From Streptomyces actinomycinicus (GTDB taxonomy: Bacteria > Actinomycetota > Actinomycetes > Streptomycetales > Streptomycetaceae), in NCBI RefSeq assembly GCF_016741775.1, contig NZ_JAERRK010000004.1, positions 1 to 64,000 of the forward strand: 64,000 nt of DNA. Direction: 5' to 3'. The notes beneath the pieces are model-generated. The model worked only from the letters and a program-made list of their open reading frames with translations, did not search any database and was not told the DNA's origin. This document shows, one piece after another, positions 42,641-51,436 of this stretch; the stretch's first letter is position 1; every line of letters starts with the position of its first letter. A program made the position numbers and the translations under genes.

Positions 42641-44170
42641 GTGAGCCGGGACATCCGGACCATGAGGGTGGCTGTCAGGGCTGCCGGCATCGGCTCCGGC
42701 AGTGCGCCTGACACGAAGGAGCCGTGTCACTCCTCCCGTTCCACGGATCTGGTCGCTCTGGCTCGGGATGCCGCGCGCGCTCGGCCGGCGGGTGAGGAAC
42801 GCCCCACTGACGTCGTCGCTCTGGCAACGGCGCTGGCTCGCGTCTCGAGACCTCGATCGGCAGCACGCGTCGTCCGCCTGCTCCCCGCGGGCGACGAGCG
42901 AGGGCGGGCATGGCTCGCTGTCATACGCAGGACCGCCGCCGACGGTGACTTCGACACTGCCCTGTCGCTGAAGGATGCAGTCGGCAACCGGCCGTGGGCG
43001 GCGAAAGCCGTAGGCCTGCTCGCGCGGGTCCGCGCTGAGAACGGGCAGTACGAGGGTGCCCGGTCGCTCGCGGAGTCGATCCCCTATCCCCACGACCGCC
43101 TCCAGACCTGGGCCGTGCTGGCCGAGGTTGCCGCTGAAGCCGGCGATCCCGAGTGGGCACCCGAATTCCTTGACCGAGCGGAACAGACCGAGCGGGTCCA
43201 CGACGCCTGGACGCTGCCCGCGCTGCCCGTTCTGATCCGCGCAGCACAGCTCGCCGGCGATCACGACAGGGCTCTGGCGTCGGTCGCTCGGCTCGAAGGC
43301 ATCGCCCGCAGTGAGAGCGCCGCCCGGGAAGCACTGCGTGGCGGACGCACCGGCGATCGGCAGGAAAAGGGCACGCTGAGCGACACTCCCGCACTGGTGC
43401 CCTTGCTTCAGGCCTCGATCGGCCTCGGAGAGTACGAGCGGGTGGACGCCCTCTTGAAGAGGGTGCGCGAGCGGGCGGACCGTGCCAAGGCAACCGCGGC
43501 GACTGTGAGGGCGCTCGCGCAGTGCGGCGAGGTGGGCCGCGCCGAACGGCTGGCACGCTCCGTGAAGCATCCCGGTCATCGGGCAGCCGCGTTGGCGTCG
43601 GTGGCCGATGCCGCTGCCGCTGCCGGGGACCGGGAGACGATCGCCGCCTTGGGTGAGTCGCTCGCCGGGGCGGACGAGATGGTGCACGCGGGGCCGGTCA
43701 TCGCGGTGGCCGAGGCCTGGGCCGCCGTGGGGGCTGCCGACCGTGCCGAAGCGTGGACCCGGTCCATCGCCGTGCCCGCGCTGCGCGTCGAAGCTCAGGC
43801 GGCCGTGGCCGAGGCACTGGCCGGCGCCGGTGACCTGGAGCGGGCAGAAGCCTTCGCTCTTCGTCTCGGCGATCCGGACCTGCGCGCCGAGGCACTGCAC
43901 CGCGTCGTCACGTGCCTGGCCGAGGGAGGTCTGACGGCCCGGGCGGAGGATCTGGCCGGTCGGATCCAAGGGGCGAGCCGGCGAGCGCGGGCACTGGCGG
44001 TGGTCGCGTCCCATGCAGGCGAGACCGACGCTCGCAGGCTTGCCGCGCCGGCGCTCGCCGTGGGTGACTGGCCCGCGGTGATCGAGGTCCTGGCCCGCGT
44101 GGATCCGTCAGCGGTGGCCGCCGTCGCCGAAGAGTCGCTGCGCCGGGCCGCAGAGCACCCACTGGAATGA
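42641..44170 (+). CDS. Helical-repeat (TPR/HEAT-like) protein
   Basis: The 509-residue protein is an alanine-rich series of helix pairs of about 30-35 residues ('WAAKAVGLLARVRAENGQYEGARSLAESIP', 'RLQTWAVLAEVAAEAGDPEWAPEFLDRAE', 'RAAALASVADAAAAAGDRETIAALGESLA', 'RVEAQAAVAEALAGAGDLERAEAFALRLG'), best read as TPR-like scaffold repeats from about residue 70 to the end. No catalytic or membrane segment is seen. GTG 42641 lies behind GGGGGG. Such scaffolds often serve signalling or conflict systems, but nothing nearby proves this. Confidence 0.75.
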   Translation: MSRDIRTMRVAVRAAGIGSGSAPDTKEPCHSSRSTDLVALARDAARARPAGEERPTDVVALATALARVSRPRSAARVVRLLPAGDERGRAWLAVIRRTAADGDFDTALSLKDAVGNRPWAAKAVGLLARVRAENGQYEGARSLAESIPYPHDRLQTWAVLAEVAAEAGDPEWAPEFLDRAEQTERVHDAWTLPALPVLIRAAQLAGDHDRALASVARLEGIARSESAAREALRGGRTGDRQEKGTLSDTPALVPLLQASIGLGEYERVDALLKRVRERADRAKATAATVRALAQCGEVGRAERLARSVKHPGHRAAALASVADAAAAAGDRETIAALGESLAGADEMVHAGPVIAVAEAWAAVGAADRAEAWTRSIAVPALRVEAQAAVAEALAGAGDLERAEAFALRLGDPDLRAEALHRVVTCLAEGGLTARAEDLAGRIQGASRRARALAVVASHAGETDARRLAAPALAVGDWPAVIEVLARVDPSAVAAVAEESLRRAAEHPLE

Positions 44171-44283
44171 CGGCGGCGGCGCTGGTTGACGGCTGCGATG
44201 CTGGTTGGCGGCGGCGACGCTGATGGGCGGCGGCGTCACCACGACTTGAGCAAGCCCCGCACGCCGCTTCGACGACGGGTACG

Positions 44284-44383
44284 CACGACGCCCGGCCGGT
44301 CGATCCCCCACGACGCTTCGGCGGTCGGTCCCGCACGACGCTTCGGCGGTCGGTCCCGCACGGCGCTTGGACAGTCGATCCGC
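44284..44383. repeat. 25-bp tandem array, four copies
   Basis: Units start at 44284, 44309, 44334 and 44359 with the core CACGACGCTTCGGCGGTCGG; units two and three are identical over most of their length. The array fills the space right up to the stop codon of the minus-strand gene at 44383. Confidence 0.88.
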
Positions 44384-45411
44384 TACGGACGCAGTTCCAG
44401 GGTGATGTGTGAGGACAGCGCGTGGAGGAAGTCGCGCGCGTCGAAGATCTCTCCTGCGGATGCGACTCCGCGCGCCCGGGTCCGCCCCGTGAGGATGCGG
44501 TCGACCGCTTCCACCACCAGCGGCGCGGTGATGGCGTAGATGTCCTGGCCGCGGGCCACGGCGCGTCGTTCGGCGCCAGCCGAGCGTACGACGACGTCGA
44601 CGAGGAAGGTCTGCTCGGACCGCCCCCGCTCGTCGACCGCGGCCGGCGCCGGGGTGTCCGGGGCGGCGAGGTCCGAGGCCGCCTCCACGGTCATGTAGGT
44701 GCACACTTCGGGGATGGGCAGGTGGCTGGGAATGGTGACGACGTCGGCCATGGTGAACTCCCCGATCACGGAGCGGGGGCCCATCGGGTCAGGGAAGGGC
44801 CACTGAAGCGTCGGCGCTGCGTCATGACGGTGCTCCAGGCGACCGTTGGTGTAGCGGACGCGCCGGCCGTCCCGCCGTTGCCGGGACACCGCCCCCGACG
44901 TGCGTGTCCCGTTCGTGGGGTGCCAACTGCTCAGCCCGTACGCGATGTGCGCCTCGTCGGCGGCGGTCCAGTCGCCCATCGCCGCCGTGGCCAGCAGGTC
45001 GCCGAAGCCGCCGAAGAAGGCCATCGCCGGGACGATCACCGCGCCCGCGTCGCGCGCCCGGTCGGCGTAGTGCGCGAAGGTGTCGGCGTTGGCCTCGATT
45101 TCGGCCGCCACGTCCAGGTACGGGATCCCTGCTCGCAGGGCCGCCTCGATGACGGGGCCGGCCGTCACGGCAAAGGGTCCGGCGCAGTTGATCACGGCCG
45201 CCGCACCGGCCAGCGCGCGGTCGAGTGAGGCAGGGTCGTCGACGGATGCGGTGCGGGCGTCCAGCCCGGTTTCGTGTGCCATCGCCTTCAGCTTGTCCGG
45301 GGCACGGCCGGCGAGGACCGGGCTGTATCCGCGCTCCCCCAGCTCCGCCACCACGAACCGCCCGGTGTGCCCGTACGCGCCGAACACCACCACCGTCTGG
45401 CCCGATCCCAT
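44383..45411 (-). CDS. Saccharopine dehydrogenase-like NAD(P)-binding protein
   Basis: The 342-residue protein starts at the ATG at 45411 behind GGGGGAA. 'TVVVFGAYGHTGRFVVAELGERG' is a Rossmann GxxGxxG site and 'AAVINCAGPFAVTAGPVIEAALRAGIPYLDVAAE' is the matching saccharopine-dehydrogenase-family strand. The family includes trans-acting enoyl reductase-like proteins and lysine-pathway enzymes; most actinobacterial members have no known substrate. It is divergent from a GlxA-type regulator, which may control it. Confidence 0.88.
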   Translation of the reverse strand: MGSGQTVVVFGAYGHTGRFVVAELGERGYSPVLAGRAPDKLKAMAHETGLDARTASVDDPASLDRALAGAAAVINCAGPFAVTAGPVIEAALRAGIPYLDVAAEIEANADTFAHYADRARDAGAVIVPAMAFFGGFGDLLATAAMGDWTAADEAHIAYGLSSWHPTNGTRTSGAVSRQRRDGRRVRYTNGRLEHRHDAAPTLQWPFPDPMGPRSVIGEFTMADVVTIPSHLPIPEVCTYMTVEAASDLAAPDTPAPAAVDERGRSEQTFLVDVVVRSAGAERRAVARGQDIYAITAPLVVEAVDRILTGRTRARGVASAGEIFDARDFLHALSSHITLELRP

Positions 45412-45521
45412 CGGTTCCCCCTGCGCTCGAATGATCCGCTTCGATCTGTCACCGGCATCCTGGCGAGGCCCGACAACTGCCCGCGACTGTCCGGAACGAC
45501 ATGGCACGTAGAATTCCGGAC

Positions 45522-46499
45522 ATGACTGCGGTTGCGCTGGCCGTCACTGACGGCATGCTGCACTTCGAACTGTCCCTCGCGTGCGAGGTCTTCGGCGCCG
45601 AACCGACCGGCCTGGCGGACCCCTGGTACCGCTTCTCGCTCTGCGGGCCGGGCACGGTGCGGGTCGGCCGATTCCGCCTGGAGCCCGAACACGGACTGGA
45701 CCGGCTCCCCCTCGCCGACACCGTCATCGTGCCCGGCTGGGCCGACATCGACCGGGACCCGCCGGCGGAGCTGATCGACGCGGTGCGCGCGGCTCACGAG
45801 GCGGGCGCACGGGTGGCCTCACTGTGCACGGGTGCCTTCGTGCTGGCGGCTGCCGGCCTGCTGGACGGCAGGCGCGCGACGACGCACTGGGCACACACCC
45901 GGGAGCTGGCCGAGCGCTACCCGCACGTGACCGTGGACCCGGACGTCCTCTACGTGGACAACGGCAGTGTGCTCACCTCGGCCGGCAAGGCCGCGGCCAT
46001 GGACCTGTGCCTGCACCTGGTCCGCGCGGACCACGGCTCGTCGATCGCCAACACGCTCGCTCGTCGCCTGGTCGTACCCCCGCACCGCGACGGCGGCCAG
46101 GCTCAGTTCGTCACCACGCCGCTCCCCGAGCCGGGCAACCACCCGCTGGCCGCGCTCATCCCCTGGGTGGTCCAACGACTGGACCAGGCACTCACCGTCG
46201 AGGACCTGGCCCGCCAGGCGCGGATGAGCTCGCGCCACCTGGGCCGCCACTTCAGATCGGTGACGGGCACCACTCCACTGCAATGGCTCCTCACCCAACG
46301 GATACGCCGTGCCCAGGAGTTGCTGGAGACCACCGACGACACGGTCGACACCATCGCGGCGGCCACCGGCATGGGCAGCGCCACAACACTGCGCCGCCAT
46401 TTCAACCGGACGGTCGGGGTGCCGCCGGACACCTACCGCCGCACCTTCCGCTCACAGGCCCGCACCGGCCCGGACCGGAGCGGGCAGCCGCGGGCGTGA
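45522..46499 (+). CDS. GlxA-like AraC-family regulator
   Basis: The 325-residue protein has a DJ-1/PfpI-like N-terminal domain ('AVTDGMLHFELSLACEVFG', nucleophile-elbow Cys in 'VASLCTGAFVLAAAGLLDGRRATTHW') and a C-terminal AraC double HTH ('LTVEDLARQARMSSRHLGRHFRSVTGTTPLQWLLTQRIRRAQELLE', 'DTIAAATGMGSATTLRRHFNRTVGVPPDTYRRTF'). It is divergent from the dehydrogenase-like gene. The ATG at 45522 aligns best with relatives; ATG 45501 is open. Confidence 0.92.
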   Translation: MTAVALAVTDGMLHFELSLACEVFGAEPTGLADPWYRFSLCGPGTVRVGRFRLEPEHGLDRLPLADTVIVPGWADIDRDPPAELIDAVRAAHEAGARVASLCTGAFVLAAAGLLDGRRATTHWAHTRELAERYPHVTVDPDVLYVDNGSVLTSAGKAAAMDLCLHLVRADHGSSIANTLARRLVVPPHRDGGQAQFVTTPLPEPGNHPLAALIPWVVQRLDQALTVEDLARQARMSSRHLGRHFRSVTGTTPLQWLLTQRIRRAQELLETTDDTVDTIAAATGMGSATTLRRHFNRTVGVPPDTYRRTFRSQARTGPDRSGQPRA

Positions 46500-46698
46500 G
46501 ACCACCAGGCCGGCGAGTCGGACGCCCGGTGGTGAACCGTGCCGTGGGCCGGTTCGGCGTCCCCGGTCTCGCGGTTGCGCGTTCCTCTGCGGGCGCGCAT
46601 CAGGGGCACTCCGCGTCGGCCACCTGGCCGGCCTGCGCGAGGGCACCGGGCGGTCCGAAGCCGACGAGTTGCGGCGCCTCGGCGGCGTCGCCGCCTGG

Positions 46699-48165
46699 TC
46701 AGGGAGCGGCGTTCTCGGCGCCCGGCACTTCCTCGATCGTCGTTTGTCGTGCCGGGGCGGGCGATCGGAGCAGGGTGGCGGCGAGGAGGAGGGAGAGGGC
46801 CACCAGGCAGGCGCCGATGCGGAAGGCGAACTGGTAGCCACCCGTGAGTGCCGAGGCGGTGCTCGCCCCGTCGGCCAGCAGGGCATCGGTGTGCGAGGTG
46901 GCGAGCGTGCTGAGGACCGCGAGGCCGAAGGCGGCGCCGATCTGCTGCATGGTGTTGAACATCCCGGAGGCGATCCCCGAGTCCTGGGGCGTGGCCGCTG
47001 ACATCGCGAGCGTGGCCAGCGACGGCATCGCGAGCCCGAAGCCGATGCCGAGCGGCAGCAGCGCGGGCAGGACGTCCACGGCGTAGCTCCCGCCCGCAGG
47101 TACGCGGCTGAGCGCGCCGAGACCTGCCGCGATCAGGAAGAGTCCGGGAAGGAGTACCGCACGGGGACCGTAGCGGGCGATCAGCTTGGGCGAGAAGCCG
47201 AGGGACAGCGCGCCGATCGCGACCGAGACCGGGAAGATGCCCAGGCCGGTGTGGATCTCGTCGAAACCGAGCACCTTCCGCAGGTAGAGGACGCCGAGGA
47301 ACTGGAAGCTGAACATGCCGGCCACCATGAGGGCCTGGATGCCCATCGCTCCCGAGACGTTGCGCGAACGGAACACACGAAGCGGCAGGAGCGGATGGGG
47401 CGCCGTCGCCTGGCGCGCGACGAATGCCGGCAGCAGGGCGAGTGCCACGGCTCCGCAGCTCAGCGCGTGTGCGGAAGTCCAGCCGTGGTCCGTGGTCCCG
47501 ACGATCGTGTAGACGCCGAGCATCAGTGCGCAGGTGACCAGGAGCGCGCCCACGACGTCGGTCCCCTCGCGGAGACCGACACCCTCCTCCGACGTGAGCA
47601 CGCGCCAGGCCCACAGCACGGCCACGATGCCGATCGGGACGTTGACGAAGAAGATCCAGTGCCAGCTGATGGTCTGCGTCAGGACGCCGCCGGCGAGGAG
47701 TCCCGTCGAGCCGCCGGCCGACTGGACGAAGCTGTAGACGCCGATGGCCTTGGCCCGCTCTTTCGGCTGCGGGAAAAGGGTCACGACCATGCCGAGAGTG
47801 ACGGCGGAGGTCACCGCGCCGCCGGTGCCCTGGAGGAACCGGGAGGCGAGCAACATCCCTGGATCCTGGGACACACCGCACAGCAGTGAGGCAGCCGTGA
47901 AGATGCTCAGACCGGTGATGAAGACGCGCTTGCGCCCGATGAGGTCGCCGAGCCGCCCGGCGAGCAGCAGCAGACCGCCGAAGGGGACCAAGTAGGCGTT
48001 GACGACCCATGCCAGGCCCGACGAGGAGAACCCGAGGTTCTGCTGGATGGACGGCAGCGCCACGCTCACGACGGTCCCGTCCAGGATGACCATCAACTGC
48101 CCGGCGCAGAGCACGGCCAGAGCCGGCCAACGTGACGTCCCTGCCGATGTGCTGATTCTCCGCAT
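46699..48165 (-). CDS. MFS drug-efflux transporter, DHA2 (14-TM) type
   Basis: The 488-residue protein has about 14 hydrophobic helices and DHA2 motifs: 'DGTVVSVALPSIQQNL' (motif D1), 'GRLGDLIGRKRVF' (motif A) and 'GSTGLLAGGVLTQTISWHWIFFVNVPIG' (motif C). It exports hydrophobic drugs in exchange for protons. AGGGGGG precedes the ATG at 48165. It is divergent from an HxlR regulator with a palindrome between them, so repression by that regulator is likely. Confidence 0.92.
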   Translation of the reverse strand: MRRISTSAGTSRWPALAVLCAGQLMVILDGTVVSVALPSIQQNLGFSSSGLAWVVNAYLVPFGGLLLLAGRLGDLIGRKRVFITGLSIFTAASLLCGVSQDPGMLLASRFLQGTGGAVTSAVTLGMVVTLFPQPKERAKAIGVYSFVQSAGGSTGLLAGGVLTQTISWHWIFFVNVPIGIVAVLWAWRVLTSEEGVGLREGTDVVGALLVTCALMLGVYTIVGTTDHGWTSAHALSCGAVALALLPAFVARQATAPHPLLPLRVFRSRNVSGAMGIQALMVAGMFSFQFLGVLYLRKVLGFDEIHTGLGIFPVSVAIGALSLGFSPKLIARYGPRAVLLPGLFLIAAGLGALSRVPAGGSYAVDVLPALLPLGIGFGLAMPSLATLAMSAATPQDSGIASGMFNTMQQIGAAFGLAVLSTLATSHTDALLADGASTASALTGGYQFAFRIGACLVALSLLLAATLLRSPAPARQTTIEEVPGAENAAP

Positions 48166-48195
48166 GTGAGCCCCCCTTCCTATGGTGCACGACTT

Positions 48196-48219
48196 GTTAC
48201 AGCGGTCATCTTCTGTAAC
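48196..48219. promoter_or_regulatory. Palindrome between MFS and HxlR genes
   Basis: GTTACAG-N10-CTGTAAC, perfect 7-bp arms, between divergent starts at 48165 and 48249. TAC/GTA half-sites with this spacing suit an HxlR dimer. Confidence 0.75.
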
Positions 48220-48248
48220 CATGACGCGCTGCGGAAGGAGGAACTTTC

Positions 48249-48662
48249 ATGTCACACAGTCACACCGATGTGTCCGACCAGGTCAGCAACGAGGCATGCC
48301 CGCTCACCGAGGTCCTCGACCACGTAGCAGGCAAATGGAGCATCGGCATCCTCGTCGCCGCCGCGCACGGACCCATCCGGTTCACCGAGTTGGAACGCAC
48401 CATCACCGGCATCAGCCGGCGCATGCTCACCTTGAACCTGCGCAAGCTGGAACGCGACGGCCTGCTTGTCCGGACCGTCCACCCCACCGTGCCGCCCAAG
48501 GTGGAATACAGCCTCACCCCGATGGCACGCGAACTGCACGCGAGCCTCACCGGGCTCGTCGGCTGGGCAGAGCGCCACCGAGCCGACATCACCGCCGCCC
48601 GCGCCGCCTACGACGCCGCGACCGCATCGGCGGGGGCCAACACGCCTAGTGCGCAGGTGTGA
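48249..48662 (+). CDS. HxlR-family transcriptional regulator
   Basis: The 137-residue winged-helix protein shows the family hallmarks 'CPLTEVLDHVAGKWSIGILVAAAHGPIRFTELERTITGISRRMLTLNLRKLERDGLLVRTVHPTVPPKVEYSLTPMARELHASL' (in sections), with Cys17 at the redox-sensing position used by YodB/HypR-type members. AAGGAGG precedes the ATG at 48249. It probably represses the efflux gene and senses quinones, aldehydes or drugs. Its 3' end overlaps the convergent XRE gene by 17 bp. Confidence 0.92.
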   Translation: MSHSHTDVSDQVSNEACPLTEVLDHVAGKWSIGILVAAAHGPIRFTELERTITGISRRMLTLNLRKLERDGLLVRTVHPTVPPKVEYSLTPMARELHASLTGLVGWAERHRADITAARAAYDAATASAGANTPSAQV

Positions 48663-49584
48663 TGGAGAAGGTCTGGCTTCCGCTGCCGTCGCAGGGCTGC
48701 GTCACCGCCGGTGCCCCGGCGGAGTTCCTCGACCCGCTGATGCCCACGCACCCACCGCCCACCACGCGGAGCACGTACTGAGCGCCGCCACCGGAACCCG
48801 ATCGCTCGACACGGAACCTGCTGGTCTTCGCGCAGTCGTCCCAGGGCTCCAGCAGGGCGGCACCCGTGCGCACACTGATCGCCTTCAGGCAGCCCTTGCC
48901 GTGGTCAGGGTGGTACCACTGCACGCGGATCGTGTCTTCCCCCGCGGGCACCAGCTCGGTCTCCTGTGGTGCGACGTCCCCGCACGGACGCTGCACGGCC
49001 ACCAGCGAGTCGTACCCTTCGGCATGCCCATCGGTCAGGCACAGACCGTCCGCCAGGACCGGACGAATCTCCACGGGCCCGTGCGGCAGGACGGTCCGGG
49101 TTCCTGAGGACCCGGGCCCACCCGCTCCGTCACCCCCGGACGGGCCTACGGCCCAGACGGCGGCGGCCACGCAGGACAGCACGGTGAGCCCCAGCAGCAA
49201 CGCGGGCACCCGGCGCCGGCTCAGCCGCCGGAGGATGCGCCGGCCCGCTGTCCTCGGCTCGTCCCCGGCCTCGCCCTCGTCTTCACCGCCGTTCCGGCCC
49301 GTGCCGCCGCTGACGGCCCTTTCCCGGGCCGCCAGCCACTCGTGCACCCGCTGTTCGTCCCCGCAGGCCCGTACGAACGCGGCCACCAGTTCGGGACGCG
49401 GCGTGGCCTTCCCGCCGAGGACGTCCGCCAGCGTGCTGCGGGCCAGCACCTCTCCTTGGCCGGCCGCACGCTCCTCCAGCTGACGGTAGGTCAACCCCGA
49501 GCGTTCCTTCAGCTGCCGCATGGCTGCCGCGAACTCGCCCACGCCGGCCGCCTGCTGCGGCCGTACTTCCCCCGCATTCGCCAT
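48646..49584 (-). CDS. Membrane-anchored XRE regulator with ricin-like C-terminal domain
   Basis: The 312-residue protein has an XRE helix-turn-helix (about 14-75: 'EFAAAMRQLKERSGLTYRQLEERAAGQGEVLARSTLADVLGGKATPRPELVAAFVRACG'), an acidic linker, one TM helix ('VPALLLGLTVLSCVAAAVWAV', near 127-147) and an extracellular beta-trefoil-like part with 'CLTDG', 'CLKAISVRTGAALLEPWDDC' and 'CVGISGSRNSAGAPAVTQPCDGSGSQTFSI' repeats. The layout suggests a one-component sensor that binds glycan or peptide outside. It is divergent from the Cys-rich peptide gene. Confidence 0.88.
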   Translation of the reverse strand: MANAGEVRPQQAAGVGEFAAAMRQLKERSGLTYRQLEERAAGQGEVLARSTLADVLGGKATPRPELVAAFVRACGDEQRVHEWLAARERAVSGGTGRNGGEDEGEAGDEPRTAGRRILRRLSRRRVPALLLGLTVLSCVAAAVWAVGPSGGDGAGGPGSSGTRTVLPHGPVEIRPVLADGLCLTDGHAEGYDSLVAVQRPCGDVAPQETELVPAGEDTIRVQWYHPDHGKGCLKAISVRTGAALLEPWDDCAKTSRFRVERSGSGGGAQYVLRVVGGGCVGISGSRNSAGAPAVTQPCDGSGSQTFSITPAH

Positions 49585-49867
49585 GCGGCCATCGTGAACC
49601 GCCCCACCGCCCGTGGACAACGCTCGTTTCGGTCCTCCGCCGCCTGTCCGGACAGGATCCGGACAGGCCTCTGACCAGCCCGGACAAGGACCGTCTTGTC
49701 CGAGACAGACCATGCCGTTGCAGCGGCCGGCTTCCGCACCCCAAGCTCGGATCAGCCCGCCGGACGCGACCGGATCAAGGTCCGCACACCGACCGGTGCC
49801 GCGCCGTGCGCGGACCGGAACCGAGCCGGGCATCCCAGGAAACCCACGAAGAAACCGGAGGACGGGT

Positions 49868-50059
49868 ATGCGCATGCAACTGCGGACGATCCCCGATCGT
49901 CTGCTCGACAAGGTGGCCCCGAAAGCGAGTGCGTCGGCGAGCGGCTGCTGGCAGAGCGAGTGCATCTACCGCCGCTGCGAGGGGCGCACCACGACGCTGA
50001 TGTGGTACGAGGTCTGCAGGGACTACCAGAAGGTCGGTTACTGCGGCTGCCGCATGTAA
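49868..50059 (+). CDS. Small six-cysteine peptide precursor
   Basis: The 63-residue product has a leader without a hydrophobic core (MRMQLRTIPDRLLDKVAPKA then SASA) and a core with six cysteines ('CWQSECIYRRC', later 'WYEVC', 'YCGC'), aromatic and basic. GGAGG lies 6 nt before the ATG at 49868. An Ala-x-Ala stretch before the first Cys would suit the S26 peptidase encoded downstream. It is followed by a hairpin and then genes for MauE, S26 peptidase, redoxin and ABC exporter. This is the pattern of an exported, disulfide-bonded peptide. No known bacteriocin class is recognised. Confidence 0.75.
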   Translation: MRMQLRTIPDRLLDKVAPKASASASGCWQSECIYRRCEGRTTTLMWYEVCRDYQKVGYCGCRM

Positions 50060-50098
50060 CGGGCGTCGTCTCCCTGCGTAGCACGCATCTCCGAAACA

Positions 50099-50132
50099 CC
50101 GGCTCCGCCCCGGCCACGCCGGGCGGAGCCGG
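50099..50132 (+). terminator. Hairpin after the peptide gene
   Basis: Perfect 12-bp arms (CCGGCTCCGCCC / GGGCGGAGCCGG) with a 10-nt loop, 39 bp after the stop. As in many peptide clusters, such a hairpin may let the precursor be transcribed more than the downstream processing genes. Confidence 0.8.
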
Positions 50133-50225
50133 TCTCCAACCACCGGTCTCCAACCACCAGTCTCCAACCACCAGTCTCCAACCACCAGTCTCCAACCACC
50201 GGTCTCCAACCACCGGTCTCCAACG
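50131..50225. repeat. 14-bp tandem array, seven copies
   Basis: Six full units (GGTCTCCAACCACC or AGTCTCCAACCACC) start at 50131, 50145, 50159, 50173, 50187 and 50201, and a partial seventh at 50215. It lies in the untranslated space between the peptide gene and the processing operon; no coding use is likely. Confidence 0.93.
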
Positions 50226-50357
50226 GCCTGTTCCTTATGGCCGATCTTCGACGGCCCGGCTCCGACGGCCCGGATCCGGCAAACGGTCTCCGGCGACCGG
50301 GCTGCGGCGACCGGGCTGCAACGCCGTGCGCTTCGCCGGCTGGAGGGTTTGGCTCCG

Positions 50358-50903
50358 ATGAACTACGTGCTCGTCAGCGGCCGGGTCCTGCTCGGCCTCG
50401 TCTTCTTGTGCTCGGTCGCCGGAAAGGTCCGCTCCGCGGAGGCGTACCGCGCCTTCCGGGTCTCGGTGGCGCGACTCGCCCCGCCCCTACGGCGCAGGAC
50501 GAAGGCCGTGGCGCCCTTGGTGATCACCGCCGAGGCTGCCGTGCTCATGGCGCTCGTCCTCCCCGCGTCCGTCAAAGTGGGCTTCGCGGCGGCCGCGTGC
50601 CTGCTCGCCGGGTTCTCCATGGCCCTGATCGGGGTGTTGCGGCGCAAGGAGAGCGCCGCCTGCCACTGCTTCGGCGGCTCTGAACCCGTCGCCCCGCGGC
50701 ACGTCGTGCGCAACGTGCTGCTGATCGGCGTGGCCCTCGCCGGACTGGCGGGACGGCCCGCCACTGCCGGGGCGGCGGTCGGGTCGTCGGCTGGACTGCT
50801 CCTGGCCGTCGGCGTCGGGGCGCTCCTCGCGCTGTTCACGGTGGCCCTCGACACGCTGGCTCACCTGTTCGGCCCGGTGAACAGAGACGAGGCCGGGGCG
50901 TGA
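50358..50903 (+). CDS. MauE/DoxX-family redox membrane protein
   Basis: The 181-residue protein has four hydrophobic helices and the diagnostic 'ACHCFGG' motif (Cys102, Cys104) of MauE proteins, with 'LGLVFLCSVAGKVRSAEAYRAF' at the start. MauE-type proteins supply oxidising or reducing power for disulfide formation in exported proteins, like DsbB or VKOR. GGAGGG precedes the ATG at 50358. Its stop overlaps the next start by 4 bp. In this cluster it most likely recycles the redoxin that oxidises the six-cysteine peptide. Confidence 0.88.
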   Translation: MNYVLVSGRVLLGLVFLCSVAGKVRSAEAYRAFRVSVARLAPPLRRRTKAVAPLVITAEAAVLMALVLPASVKVGFAAAACLLAGFSMALIGVLRRKESAACHCFGGSEPVAPRHVVRNVLLIGVALAGLAGRPATAGAAVGSSAGLLLAVGVGALLALFTVALDTLAHLFGPVNRDEAGA

Positions 50904-51436
50904 CGCGCGACACCGCCGCTCGCACGGCACTCGGCGGGATCTGCGCGGTGGCCACCGCTGTGGCCCTGCTCCGGCGCCGGTACGTCGTCGTCACCGTCGA
51001 GGGCGAGAGCATGACTCCCACCCTCGTCGCGGGTGACCGGGTCGTGGTCCGCCGCACCGGGCTCGCCGCCGTACGCAGTGGCCAGCTGGTGGTGGCCGGG
51101 CCGCCTACCGGTGAGCGGTGGGACCGCCTCCCACTGCCCGAGTGGCTGATCAAGCGCGCCGTCGCCGTCCCCGGGGACCGGGTACCGAAGGACGCAGGGC
51201 CGGCACTGGGAGCGCCGGACGGGGAGCGCGTGCCGGACGGACGGCTCGTGCTGCTCGGAGACAACCCGAACAGAAGCCTGGACTCCCGCCACTTGGGCTA
51301 CTTCGCCTCCGGCCAACTGCTCGGCGTCGTCGTCCGCCGGATCCCGCGCTCGGCTGCCGGTGCCGGCCGTATCCCTTCGTCGCCCGGCCGCGGCCGGGCC
51401 GTCCCAGGAAGGACCCACTCAGCATGGCGTACCTGA
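50900..51436 (+). CDS. S26 (signal peptidase I-like) membrane peptidase
   Basis: The 178-residue protein has one N-terminal TM helix, the catalytic Ser37 in 'EGESMTPTL', the general-base Lys85 in 'WLIKRAVAVPGDRV' and box E 'LLGDNPNRSLDSRHLG'. All four signal-peptidase boxes are intact, so it should be active. The housekeeping peptidase usually lies elsewhere, so this copy is dedicated, probably to trimming the leader of the six-cysteine peptide. It overlaps both neighbours. Confidence 0.9.
   Translation: MTRDTAARTALGGICAVATAVALLRRRYVVVTVEGESMTPTLVAGDRVVVRRTGLAAVRSGQLVVAGPPTGERWDRLPLPEWLIKRAVAVPGDRVPKDAGPALGAPDGERVPDGRLVLLGDNPNRSLDSRHLGYFASGQLLGVVVRRIPRSAAGAGRIPSSPGRGRAVPGRTHSAWRT

Noticed and set aside
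42350..44014. A 554-codon minus-strand frame opposite the helical-repeat protein
   Set aside because: The plus strand has the regular helical repeats; the minus frame has no recognisable structure. Which strand is coding was judged by repeat pattern and codon bias.
49775..50223. Minus-strand frames giving WWLETGGWRLVVGD repeats
   Set aside because: They only translate the 14-bp array and overlap the peptide gene; no start signal.
50131..50225. 14-bp array considered as a CRISPR
   Set aside because: Units abut with no unique spacers and no cas genes are present; it is a simple tandem repeat.
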